Positions 51,341 through 62,283 of a stretch of 64,000 nucleotides of DNA are shown piece after piece; the first letter of the stretch is position 1; every line of letters starts with the position of its first letter. A program made the position numbers and the translations under genes. Source of the stretch: Paramecium octaurelia (taxonomy: Eukaryota; Ciliophora; Oligohymenophorea; Peniculida; Parameciidae); NCBI GenBank assembly GCA_905182995.1, contig CAJJDP010000143.1:80372-144371 (forward strand), in the 5' to 3' direction. The notes under the pieces are model-generated. The model did not search any database. It was not told the origin of the DNA and saw nothing but the letters and a program-made list of their open reading frames with translations.

Positions 51341-51812
51341 AATAATACTTTGCTTTTTTCAAATATTTTACTTATATTCTATAAAATCTATTTCTATTAA
51401 ATAAAAATAGTTTCATTTAATTATTATCTCTCCTCAATTTACATACCATTTTGAAAGAATACCAAATGTTATAGTTAGGGTTATCAGCTTATACTCTTTG
51501 AACTTTTATTATATCGCCTTCTTAAGAGTAATTTTAGCCACTATAATTATAGTTTTATAATTTATCTTTAATTCAATATTAGTAGTTTTTCATATAATAA
51601 ATATTAATCTATTTCCTTAATGTCTCATTTATCTAACCAAGACATAAGTATATATTCAACTTTGCTATTTTTAGAAATAGATTTTAAAATGAATAGAGAA
51701 TTACTTTATACAAAAACAATTATGTAAACAAATTAAATTTATACTAATTATCATTTAGAATAATTTTATAATTTACAAGAACTCATTTAAAGTCACTATT
51801 TATTTAATAAAT
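51341..51812. other. intergenic
   Basis: About 470 bp, AT-rich, between a minus-strand stop and a minus-strand start. It contains short A/T homopolymers and no coding frame. A promoter for the coiled-coil gene is expected at its left end. Confidence 0.45.
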
Positions 51813-52671
51813 TCAATTTAAGTTTTGAAGTTCCTGTTAATTTAATGGTTGTTAATCAGGATTGTTCTATTGCTCTTTCTTTTTACTTATATAATTAATA
51901 GTAATATATACCTAAATGCTCTGATGGCTGCCAGAGCGATGACTCCGATTACAATTGCGATTAAACCGTAATGATGAGTACTTGAATTAGTATCAAGGGA
52001 CAGGTTTTCAACATACAACTCTCCTTTATTAGATTCTTCTATTTCTTCTACGGTAGCTCCTTCAGGTATGGATTTCGAATATTTTTGCAGTAGTGTTACT
52101 TAATCTGTGGATATTGACAAAGGCTTAGGGATAATATACACTAAAATGTCACAATTCTCATATTCTAGATAATAAGCTAATTTTTCTAGTTATCCTGCCA
52201 AATCCATCAATCTCATCTAAAAGTTATTTTCTATTTCAAAAACTGGATTCGATTTAATATCTTTATCTACTTCTATTGGAATGACAAATTTAGCTTTCTG
52301 TGGAGTTTTAGTTGGATCTGTTTCATCAATATCCACTTAGTCCATATTCAACTAGATTTCACATTTAATGCTATCCTTTCTAGATAATATGTGGACTGCT
52401 GGACAATAAATTTCGAAATTCGAAGGTGCAAAAATTATCCCCTATGGTACCTGCTTAAGTGATATTTTTGATTTGTCTCTGACTTCGTATTCATCTCCAT
52501 AGCCAATTATATATTCTCCCTCTAATTTTATGGTGATCCTCTTAACTGCCTATTCATTATGATAAAGAAGTTTACATAAACTAATTCAGCTTATTTGGGA
52601 AATGTCAAATATTGATTAGCAATACAATCTGCATTTATTTTCTATATGAGTAGTAACAATGTTAATATCAT
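51813..52671 (-). CDS. type I single-pass membrane protein, unknown
   Basis: 268 residues with two 26-nt introns (52550-52575, 51886-51911). A signal peptide (MILTLLLLIQKINA) is followed by a lumenal beta-rich domain (ITIKLEGEYIIGYGDEYEV, IIFAPSNFEIYCPAVHIL). Then comes a coiled-coil-like stalk, one membrane helix (HYGLIAIVIGVIALAAIRAF) and a short cytoplasmic tail rich in Gln/Asn (KKKEQQNNPDQQPLNQ). The plan recalls small ER or secretory-pathway membrane proteins (TRAP or p24-like) but no motif decides. The tail is correct only with the second intron removed. Confidence 0.7.
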
Positions 52672-52916
52672 CTATCAAATGATGTTACAGTTTATATAAT
52701 ATTTTAAATAATAATGGTTTATGTATATGCATAAATCAATTGTTCATAGTAAAATGTTTAATGTTATATTATAAGATTGTAATATAAACATATAATTTTG
52801 ATCTTTATTTCTGATTATGATTCAGATATATATAAAGGCTTTATCTTCTAATAATTTCAATTCAAACACTTTATATTAATAAAGTATAAAATAAAAATAA
52901 ATTAAATTATACAATA

Positions 52917-53530
52917 TGGGAAACAAAGAGATGGGTTGAATTTAAGTAATACAATATTTCTTAACAATAAACAATAGATCTAGATTGAAAATATCAATGG
53001 GGATGAAATAAGATCCAAAAGAGAGTGTTAATTGGGGCAGATATTGCAACTCTGAAAATACATTTAACTAAAAACAAAGCATTTAATTAATGAAAACCTT
53101 TAAAGGTTATTTCTATATCTGAAATAAGAAATATTACTAGATTCCTGGAATTCTTAAATAACTTTAGGGATTATAAAATATCTCATAAGTTATTGAATTT
53201 ATACATGTAAAATTAAGTAAATAGAATAGTTGTTTTTTCTGGATTGAATATGATGGAAATTTATTCAAAATTAATATAAAAACAAGGTCTATAGGAAATA
53301 CTAATAATATCGTAGTTGGGAAAAAAACATTGAATAAATGAAAAATATTTCTTTTCTCCCTACTGGTGGATATTCTGTAGTTTTACTGAAATATTGATTA
53401 TTTTTGAGGAAACAAGAAGCAGGAGAGGGGGCTGGATTTAAAGAGAAAGTAGCAAACCTTAGATCTTTGGGGATTGACATAATATTGTATGCAGTTTTTT
53501 ATGGAAGTCATATTAATTGATATTTATAAT
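52917..53530 (+). pseudogene. unresolved coding-like segment
   Basis: Protein-like stretches occur in all three plus frames. ESVNWGRYCNSENTFNQKQ lies near 53022-53080, WIEYDGNLFKINIKTRS near 53243-53292, and AGEGAGFKEKVANLRSLGID near 53422-53480. I could not join them with credible short introns, although candidate 23- and 29-nt introns exist. Either a decayed gene or one whose introns I misread. It ends just before the CEP19-like start. Confidence 0.3.
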
Positions 53531-53536
53531 TATATA

Positions 53537-53948
53537 ATGAATTAAGTTGAGCCTTTTGGGATAAGAGTTATACCAATAAAGTGGGTTTTAAAGTTTGACC
53601 CACCAATTATAGGACTGGTTTATAAGCAGCATTAGAAGGAGAAGAAAAAACATCTTTATCAGATTTCGTTAAACAACTTGATATTTCTAACCAATCCAGA
53701 AGACATTGTGAATTAGATAATTTATGAACACCCTGCTTATTTAAATAGGAAATTCATAAAATATGATCAAGTATTGAGATTTATTGTTATAAACATAGCT
53801 TATTGGATTAGTACGTAAATTACTAGATTATAAAAGTCAGAAGTTATAAGAAATGGTAGAGTTTATGGAAGATCATTTGGTTGAATATGATGATGCAGAT
53901 TCAGATTAAGAAGAAAAATACGCATCTAATCAGAACTACTCTTTTTGA
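53537..53948 (+). CDS. CEP19-like centrosomal/ciliary protein
   Basis: 118 residues after two introns, 27 nt beginning GTT (53567-53593) and 28 nt starting at about 53774 and ending at about 53801. The first junction gives MNQVEPFGIRFDPPIIGLVYK, very close to the CGIRFQPPAIILIYE start of CEP19. HPAYLNRKFIKYDQLIGLV matches its YLEQVSLRQLEKL region, and the acidic end (LVEYDDADSDQEEKY) fits the family. CEP19 sits at the basal body and helps load IFT via RABL2. The gene is easy to miss because standard-code ORF calling sees nothing. Confidence rests on one conserved motif plus the overall order. Confidence 0.72.
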
Positions 53949-54170
53949 TTTTTTTAATTTTATATAATTAATATGTATGTAATCTAAAGATGTGTGAAAC
54001 CTGGATATTCGGTGAATCTCTGTCAATTTTGTTGTGAATTCCCAATTAAACTCTGATTTGTGATTTTAAGATTCTATTATAATTGCTGGGATTAGAATTG
54101 GATTAGGTGAGTTCATGAGACACATAATATTGAAATAACTTGAATATAATATTGATGTATTAATGCAAAC

Positions 54171-54895
54171 TCATTTGACTGGGACATCTTTATAATCAAT
54201 GAATTCTCGCTCGATTTTATCTTTGGTTACGTTAAGTAGTCTTATGATCCCACCAGATGACCCATCTCTAAACATGGCATGAGCTACTGCGTGTAAAACA
54301 AATGCTCTTGCTTCTTGAAATGTCATGTTATCCTTAACACATAATTTGATTCAACATACTTTGTAATTGGAATCACAGAATCCCCATATAAATGTACTTC
54401 CAGATCCACCAATACTCCATTTCTGCTCAATGACAGATCCTCCCAAAGGCAATGTGAATATCTGTGGACCCTTGTATGGATCCCATCCGGCAACGATAAT
54501 GGCAGCTGACAACGAACTTAGCATATTGATAAATTATATACTCCTTGTATTCATATAGGAAGTTTCTGAAGAGATTTGCAGCGGTGGCTACAGCAGGCAA
54601 TCTGCCCAATTCTTATGCGTGTGCATCAACATAGTATCTGACGTGTTTGGCTATTATTTGAGTGTCTGCAGCTGAGCCACTTCTCAAACAAAATATTCTA
54701 TCGTGAATGTAATCAATTTTATCAGCACATCTATCTGCAACAAATTGGCTTTGAAAGTTTATTTATTGATAATTACCCAGATGACGTTCGACTATCAGCT
54801 CCAATTATTAATCCACCATCATATATGACTGCCATGATAGTTGTACCTGTTGTTTCTGGTTCAAATTTGGAGGCCAATATGTCTGTGTAATTCAT
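54171..54895 (-). CDS. 20S proteasome subunit beta type (beta1/PSMB6-like)
   Basis: 214 residues with introns of 28, 25 and 27 nt (54749-54776, 54517-54541, 54333-54359). A 15-residue propeptide precedes the TTIMAVIYDGGLIIGADSR motif, where the N-terminal Thr is the catalytic nucleophile. HDRIFCLRSGSAADTQ, IIVAGWDPYKGPQIF and FRDGSSGGIIRL are beta1 hallmarks. The conserved Lys and Asp of the active site are present. It is the caspase-like active subunit of the proteasome core. Start chosen at 54895 because it gives the usual short propeptide. Confidence 0.95.
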
Positions 54896-55043
54896 TATTT
54901 TAAATATTTTTAAGATTAGTATTGCATGGAATTTTATAGTACTATTGATTCAAACATACCCTTATATATTATATTTCTTTAATTCCTCATTTTCATGATA
55001 TAAGAGTATACATATATTATAGAAATCATGAAAACTCGAAAAC

Positions 55044-56269
55044 TCACAAAGATAAGCTAATTATTTAAGTAGACTGTGGATACAATTTATATTGAGACAG
55101 AGGACTCAAATAATTGCTAAGACATATCCTATAAGCTGATATAGACATCATACTTTTATGAAGGTTTATCGTATTCCCCTATGAAAAAAGGATGAGCCAA
55201 ACAGTCCTCAGCTGTAAATCTTAATTCGGGATCCTAATTCAACATTGATAATAGTAAATCTTTGGCATTCTTATCCTTCAATTGAGAACTAATCTTCATT
55301 TTTCCAGCCATGTTCTCATTGAGGTTTTTGAATACCCCCTTTCCAGTCAACATTTTGTGGAATATCACTCCGAGACTGAAGATGTCACTTTTCGAAGTAA
55401 TCGGTTAATTCTGAAAAACTTCAGGAGCTAAATAACCTCCTGTTCCAGATCGGATAGTAGTATTTTAGCCTATTTGTGATAAGCCGAAATCGAAGATCTT
55501 GACTGTTTTGTTTGGAGTCAACAATATATTGCCGTACTTCAAGTCCTTATGGATTATTTGGTTTGAATGCAAATGATTAAGTCCTTTAATTATAATTATT
55601 TTAAATACCTTCTAATAATTATTATAAGATTGTTCGAATAATATTGAGGGGTATTATTTTATTACTGTATTCATGTTACAAATCCTCCAATGATGAATCG
55701 TGATAATCCATCACTAAATAGATTTGTTGTTCGTCCATGTAGAATTCATCGCAGTGAAGAAGATTCACGTGAGGCTTTTGATTTAATAAATGATTGACCT
55801 ATAATTCTAGATTGGTCTAAATATTTTAATAGGAATACATGTTTACCTTATTGTCTTGAAGCACTTTTATCACTTTTAAATTTTCACCCCGTAAAACTTG
55901 AAAAATCTTAAAAGAATAACGAATATTGTTACTTCACAGTGCTCAGTCTTCTTTATCATTTTCTAGAAGGAAAACTCTTTTTCCCAATTGAAAAAACCAA
56001 TTTTGCCTTTTAAAACACTTCTCAGTCCAGTTACACTTTACACTTCTCCTTCGAATTAATATTGTCTTTGATCATATTAACATAATGTGAAGCCACTTAA
56101 TTAATTATTCTGACTTCTAAATTGTCTTTAATTATATATACATAGCGTAATCCCACTCAATACAATAACTTGTTTAAACAAACTCCAACACCTTTTGCTC
56201 TCCACCATTGAATCCTTCGATAACCATTTTGTTTAAGAAAACCTTCACATTGACAGTTATAGAAGGCAT
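55044..56269 (-). CDS. ULK-like Ser/Thr protein kinase with N-terminal beta domain
   Basis: 364 residues from six exons (introns 56117-56141, 55907-55932, 55817-55846, 55584-55608, 55129-55153); the sum is an exact multiple of three. The N-terminal about 100 residues ([38 protein letters not shown]) look like a PH-type module and read into a kinase core. [19 protein letters not shown] is the catalytic loop (HKD rather than HRD), DFGLSQ the magnesium site and [11 protein letters not shown] the APE motif. The N-lobe is unusual: there is no clear Gly-rich loop. It may be a divergent or scaffold-type kinase. It is 148 bp from the proteasome gene. Confidence 0.78.
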
Positions 56270-56387
56270 ATCAATCTAGAAGAATGAAGATTGAAATATG
56301 GGCAATAACATTTGATAAATTTTAGATTTAATTACAACTTTAATTGGTTTACATAATATGATTTTAAACATCAAATCCATTTTATTT

Positions 56388-57653
56388 TCAATCAATTTTT
56401 ACTTTTTTGTTTACCACATCCTCAATCAATTCATTTTATTCCATCTTTTCGTCATCCTCAAAATCACTGTTATTTCCATCCTCTTACTCCACCAAACCAA
56501 ACTCTGATTCAGCACTCTTTTTATCCAATTAGAAAGACAAACAACACATTTTTTTCATCTTAGTAACGTTCTTCAAAACGTGGAATCTTAAAATTTAAGA
56601 TTTGTCAAATCCAGGCAATCCCTTAACTATTCTTAGTGAAAATTGTTCAATCAACTCCTAATCGTCCTTCCCCTTTGCAAATCCATATACATGAATGTAT
56701 GGCAATTCAACTTTCCCAGTCTTCTAAGTGAACCCTTTGAAGACATCCAAGAAGTTTATTGCCAATACTGGCAAATTCATATACACATGATTAAAATCAA
56801 AATCTATCTCCTTATTATAAATCTTCAATACAACTTCTCTAGCATCCATATTCAAAGGCGTTACTTGATTCTAAACCTTATTCTCCACAATATTCTTTTT
56901 TAAGTAATAGAAACATTCTGGGTTTAAATCGTTTGCCAAACATTAAGCATTTAAATCCTTGGCAATTCTTAATGAAAATGGGCCGATTCCACAGAATAAA
57001 TCTAGAACTTTAATATTTTTGCCATTTGCTAATTCTTTTATATATTTAATAATTCTTTCTCTTTCTGAGTACAAACGAGTACACCAATACACTTTCTCAA
57101 AATTTAAAAATAACCTTACACCACCTTCAGGTACAATAGCATCATAAGAATTATTGCCTGCTAGTAATTCTAATTGGGGTGTTCTGTAGACGTTGTGTAA
57201 TTTTTCTAATTTGTTACACACAGTTTACAAATGCTTATTTTTATCTAAAAGAACTTGGCCTATTAAATATTTATATGGCAATTGTTCAGGGGCCAAATTG
57301 AAGTGAGCAATCTTGCCAATAATCTCGTAACCTTAAGGTGCTTAAACATTTTTTGGCAATAATTATTGAAGGACATCATTGTATGACATGCTTTCATATC
57401 CGACGCTAACTTCCTTCTCAAGGATTTGGCAGTTTTTTTCTTTGATGAATTCTTGTAAATCCTCAGGCAAAGGTTCTTCAAATGTAGTGGCGATAGATTT
57501 CGTGTTTTATTATTCTAATTGCCATCTGCTCCCAGAGAAGATAGATTTTTTGAACCTTTTGGTGAAATCATTTATATGGTGAACATCCATTTGAATGGAA
57601 AGGACCTTTTGAGTTTTTTGTAAAGACTATTTAATTTCTTGTGTTAATTTCAT
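56388..57653 (-). CDS. TRM5: tRNA (guanine37-N1)-methyltransferase TRM5-like
   Basis: 421 residues, no intron. The central motifs [39 protein letters not shown] and [17 protein letters not shown] are the class I methyltransferase core of TRM5, including the AdoMet-binding loop and the NDLNP motif. NHVYMNLP is the NLP motif, and an acidic C-terminal tail follows. TRM5 methylates G37 of tRNA to keep the reading frame. The start at 57653 overlaps the upstream stop; the next ATG, 63 bp downstream, is an alternative start with an otherwise intact protein. Family assignment is confident; gene symbol by family. Confidence 0.88.
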
Positions 57654-58813
57654 TAATTATTAATTATGCAAAATTTATTATCATTTCTTGATCCTTCAAA
57701 TTAATCATAAGAATTATTTTAATAATTCTGTTTAATTGCAAAGGATTTCTAAAATTTCTTGCTCTTGCTAATAATAAATATTGCAACAAACATTGACAAA
57801 AAGTAGATGATACCTTTATATTATACATATGAATCGTAATAAGCATAAGAATTCTTTAGAATGATGTAATAGATTAAAATCATCGCATCATAGTTTAGGT
57901 ATTTATGTTTCTTGGGTATTTTCGAGTCAATTTCTGAAAAAACAAAAATAAAGAGAGCCAATTAAAAAACAAATATATGAGGGATAAGCAGGGAGGCCAT
58001 GAAAAATATCACCAGTTAATCAAACAATAAAAGCAAACTCAAAAGTACATTGAGTGCTAAAATTATTTCACTTATGTTTCTGAATTTCGGATCTATCGCA
58101 AAGAGAAACAAAGGGTATATCAATAGGATAATGTATCTTGCCGAAGAGGATGTGACCACATTGACAAAAGTATTTAAGTTGATTACTGTTAAAAGGACGT
58201 GGAGTAGTATAATTGATTGTATTACTGCCATTCGAAAGGTGAACAGATATTTTATTACAATAACATAATCAGACTAGGGCAATTGCCTGCCTCTTTAACG
58301 TAGCAAAGACAGAGAGACAATCAATATGAACAGGAAGAACTTGAAATATTTTAAATTAAAAAATAGCTAAACTATTTCGAGGTAACTCTCATAGAATTTA
58401 ATTAATACTTCCCAAAAGCATAGCAATGGGTCAAGACTTAGATGCCTTTGTCTCTAAATACATTCAAAGTATGACAAAACACTAATAGAATCAAACTGTC
58501 ATATGTAAGTTTATAAATGCTTGACACTAAAACTATGTAAGTTGAGGTGCTCAAACAGTAGATACTGAATAGATTTAGCATAGCACATATAAGGATACAT
58601 TGTACTCTGCCTTTCATCCATTAATTGATAAATACCTATTTTGGCAAACATTAATCCAAATAGGATAGTCAACAACTATAAGTAATTAGGTTAGAGAGAA
58701 CTGTAAAAATCAGTGTCAACACTTCTGATTCTTAAGTAAAGTGCCGTAAATAAAATTAGCAAGTAATCCAAGAAAATATACTTTTTTCTTCTCCTTGTTA
58801 TTGATTTTAACAT
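57650..58813 (-). CDS. multi-pass membrane protein, possibly channel-like
   Basis: 377 residues if the 30-nt segment 58496-58525 is an intron (begins GTC, ends CAG) that removes an in-frame TGA at 58499-58501. Many hydrophobic helices are visible, such as FLDYLLILFTALYL, LTILFGLMFAKIGIYQL, YFKFFLFILIVSLSLL, MAVIQSIILLHVLLTVINL and ILALNVLLSLLLLF. Later ones are SLLIPHIFVFQLALFIFVF and IIYFLSMFVAIFII. Order and the Phe/Leu/Arg-rich termini suggest a six-or-more-helix channel or transporter, but no signature motif is seen. The stop TGA overlaps the ATG of the TRM5-like gene by three bases (ATGA). The start lies 34 bp after the upstream kinase stop. Function unknown. Confidence 0.65.
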
Positions 58814-58846
58814 AAAATTAAATATTTATTTATTAATTGTGAATAT

Positions 58847-60089
58847 TCATAATTTGAATATGTTAGGATGTTTAAGTATGCCTGAGGGATTGGGTGATTT
58901 GCTTCTAGCTCTCGGACTAGCAGAGGGTCGAGCTTTACGAATACTTCCTTCTGATGGTATTTGTAGGAATGTTTATTTACGTTGAGGAGTTCTTTGATCG
59001 GTATTAACCCAAGGATGAAATTCAACATCTGTTATTCGCAATCTTAGTTCGTTATTCTTCTCCAACATTTGATTCAACAAATTGACAACTTCTTCACTTA
59101 AATTATTTGGTGGCAATTGCAATTCCTTATTTATTATGTTATTAATTATGTCTTATTGAGTTTTTCCATTGAATGGAACATTTCCGAAGAGCATCTTATA
59201 CAGTATTATTCCCATTGCCCATATGTCCACTGATGTGCTCACACGTGTGACTCTGCCTGCAAGAATCTCAGGAGCCATGTAATGCAAACTCCCAATATTC
59301 ACATGATCAGTATTTGTTGGACATTGAATTCCAGCTATACCAAAATCAATTGCCTTTAATTCATCCGAATCGGCTGAGCTGAATAACAAATTCTCCAGTT
59401 TCAAATCTCGATGAACCACATTTTTTTAATGGCAATAGGATATTGCACAAACTATCTATCTAAAATATTTGCAGGCCTCCTCCTCTGAAAATCTGCCTCC
59501 TTTCTACTTCAATCTGTCACTCAACTCACCACCTTCCAAATATTCCATTATCACAGCCATTTGAGTATTTTTCAATGCATAAGAATTATACACTTTCACT
59601 ATATTCTTATGACTTAAAGAGCGAAGAACTTCTGCTTCTCGAAAATTTAGTTCTATGTCTTATGCATTTCCTATCATTTTTATTATCTTTATCGCAACTA
59701 ATTCACCTGTAATCCTATGTTTAGCCAGTGTCACACATCCAAAACCTCCCTCTCCCAATTGTTTCATTGTTTCATATTATGAGAATGGTGAATAAGGATC
59801 AAATTCATCTGAAATTGAAATATTTAATAATACCTCCTCGAGATGCATAGAAAGATTATCCGTCCTTAAAAAACTTAACATCATCATCAAAGATCTCGAC
59901 ACCCTATTGTGTAAACAGTCTCATCTCCCTAAATTTCCCAAATTTCTAATCTAGTTGTGTTTAAATGTCATTCCATGTTGTATTTTAAGCAATCTTCAAA
60001 TCTGTATACTTTGATGAATCTCCATTCAAATATATACGAATGGCCTTCTCAAAGCAAAGAGGAAAATCATCATATTCTTCATACATCAT
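58847..60089 (-). CDS. doublecortin-like CAMK protein kinase (DCLK-like)
   Basis: 405 residues with one 25-nt intron at 59809-59833. The N-terminal about 85 residues (IRIYLNGDSSKYTDLKI, MRLFTQQGVEIFDDDV, FLKDGQSFYASRGDEF) match the doublecortin microtubule-binding fold: RIYLNGD start, core Leu/Phe pattern, FLKDG and YASRG end. The kinase follows with [38 protein letters not shown] and LHYMAPEIL. The order DCX then CAMK matches DCLK kinases. It would act on or near microtubules. The tail is short and Ser/Pro/Arg-rich. Confident for kinase, moderately confident for DCX. Confidence 0.82.
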
Positions 60090-60531
60090 AAGTTAATTAA
60101 ATTTGTATCAACAGAAATACAATTTCTTCCTCCTTCTGCCACTTCTCTGCTGCTCACCCATCTCTAACTACTATCACTCTCTCTCACCTCTATTTCTCTA
60201 TTCTCAGTTCTTAACCTTTATTTAAAGAAAACTTTTGAATATCATTAAAAGACAATCATATACATATAAAATTACACTTCTAAACATTCATCCTCCTGGA
60301 AAAACATTTTTATGGAATATTGATGAAGAATAGCAAAATCTGATGCCATTTATCAGTTCAAACTCAACAACCAATTTTAGGATATGTTCAATTAATCTGC
60401 AATATTGATTATCTATTTGTTCGGAATATTCCTACGAAAAGCATTTAACTCAGAATTATAGACAATCTTGGACCGTCTAAAATGGAAGTAAATTTAATGA
60501 TAAATTAATTGAAGAATTCAAATTCCTTTGA
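60090..60531. other. intergenic with possible remnant of a WAC-like N-terminus
   Basis: About 440 bp. Left part is pyrimidine-rich and looks non-coding. From about 60300 a frame reads FLWNIDEEQQNLMPFISSN and NYRQSWTVQNGSKFNDKL, which vaguely recalls the WAC domain that normally precedes DDT in chromatin remodellers. TGA codons at 60407-60409 and 60529-60531 block it and no clear introns fix this. Confidence 0.35.
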
Positions 60532-62264
60532 ATGCTGCTTAAAATGAAGTTCAATCACAATTATGTTGAAGTAAGTAATTACCATATTTATTAATTGAAA
60601 ATTTAAATTTAATGTAAAAGCTAATAGATGAATTAAACTTAACTTAATACAAATCAGTGGAATAGGTTGTCAGAATTTACACCTTCTTCAAGACTAAAGA
60701 ATTGAATGTCTAAATATAATTTACTTTTGATGATTTCTACTAATGTTTGGTATTGAAGTTAAACTCAAAATTTAGTTAAATAATGAAAAACCTTTTTTGA
60801 TTGAATATTTGGTTTGCTTATATTTGGAAGTGCATCTAAATGATATACATCACCCGTATATTTAATTGTTGATCAATCAGAAGTATTATGGCATAATAAA
60901 ATAGTCGATGTGTTCGTTAATGTTTGATCTTCAATGAAATGGCAAACATACTAAGATTTTTGATAGATCATCACAAAATTGCAGAACCTGTTGATATTCC
61001 TGATGAGCACTTTCATGATTTGGATTTTGATACCAAAATAGAGATCCTAATTTTTATAGTTAATATATTAGCGTTTCAGAGCAAATGGTTTAATGGAGTG
61101 ATTTAAAACAAGATATAGCTATTTTAAAAGGGTATTGTGAAAGAAAAGAAATAAGAGTCCAAGAAACAATGGTAGGAAGAGCTGCATGAACTGTATGGCT
61201 AGCAAGATGAAATCATAATTGAGGAACGTAAGATCTTGAGTAGGAAACAATTGGCCATTTCAAATAAGAAGAGGATAAAGGAAATAGAGAAGGAGAAGGA
61301 GTAAATTGATGAGAGGATAATAAAATTAAATAATCTAATTGATATTGACATTAAAGAATTATAAAAATTTGGAGTGAATTCTATGAAAATTCTATTGAGA
61401 GATCATGAATACTGTGTTTGGATTATTTAGGCAATGCCCAATTATGTCTTGATTAAAATAAACAAAAAGTTCAATTTGCTTTATGGAGATGAAATCCATA
61501 AATTAATCGACAAAATTGACGATGGTCCTTTGAAAGAATGTTTAGAATTAGAATCCGAAGAAATCTGCAATGAAAAACGAGTAATATCAATAAGTAAAGA
61601 TATTTAATTTTAATTGGATCAAACTGGATTGCATCAATTCAAAAAGCAAGAAGGAAAACCAGAATACTTGATATTTTGCAAGGATGTAAATAATTTGGAT
61701 GAAATTCTTGTAAACATGATTTTGGAGATAGAAGAAAAAATCACATTGTTCTTTCGGTAATATCTACAGTTAAATTGGACATATCCAAAGAGTAGGAATG
61801 CCTGGAGAGAAGAAATAAAGGAGGGGAACATTCAAGATTTCATATATACATTTTTGAGTAAGATTAATCAATTTAGGAGTCGATTTTATGAATTCGACAA
61901 TGATGATGAAGTGCCAGATGATTATAAAGACAAAAAGAGTAAGATAAGTTATTACCTAATTTTAGTACCTTTATTCTATTATTATAAGCATTTGGGCCAA
62001 GATTTATAGGAAGTGCAAAACTGTGATTATGCATATGTTTTAATATTGTATTGCAGAGTCTTGGTTCAATAGAGTAGAAATATTGAGAGATAAAAGGAGA
62101 AGTTAGTTGAATTGGCTGAGCAGGCTGAATATCAAGAGCAAAACTACATCAAGTCATAACAAAAATCCATTTAGCCTGTCAAACCTAAACGAGCTTAGCG
62201 AGCGATAATCGATGACGATGATGACGATGAAGACTTTAATTTAAATTCTTACTATTATAGATGA
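60532..62264 (+). CDS. DDT-domain (WSTF/ACF1-like) chromatin protein
   Basis: About 544 residues from ATG 60532, with introns at 60571-60620 (50 nt, unusually long), 60750-60775 and 60883-60904. The DDT-type region includes FDDFYQCLLNNEKPFLIEYLV, VHLNDIHHPYIQLLI, ILRFLIDHHK and FDTKIEILIFIVNIL. Later segments (LRDHEYCVWII, RVLVQQSRNIERQKEKLVEL) fit a WHIM-type extension of ISWI-partner proteins. The C-terminus is a run of acidic residues before FNLNSYYYR. The true start may be further upstream, where WAC-like sequence is disrupted. Role in chromatin remodelling is inferred from the domain. Confidence 0.7.
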
Positions 62265-62283
62265 TTTAAATTGATTCATATTT

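Noticed and set aside
51470..51481. GTTAGGGTT, telomere-like
   Set aside because: A single short match within the window; no tandem repeats, so not a telomere.
52917..53530. vWA-domain gene
   Set aside because: A few residues resemble vWA strands but the frames cannot be joined; too weak to call.
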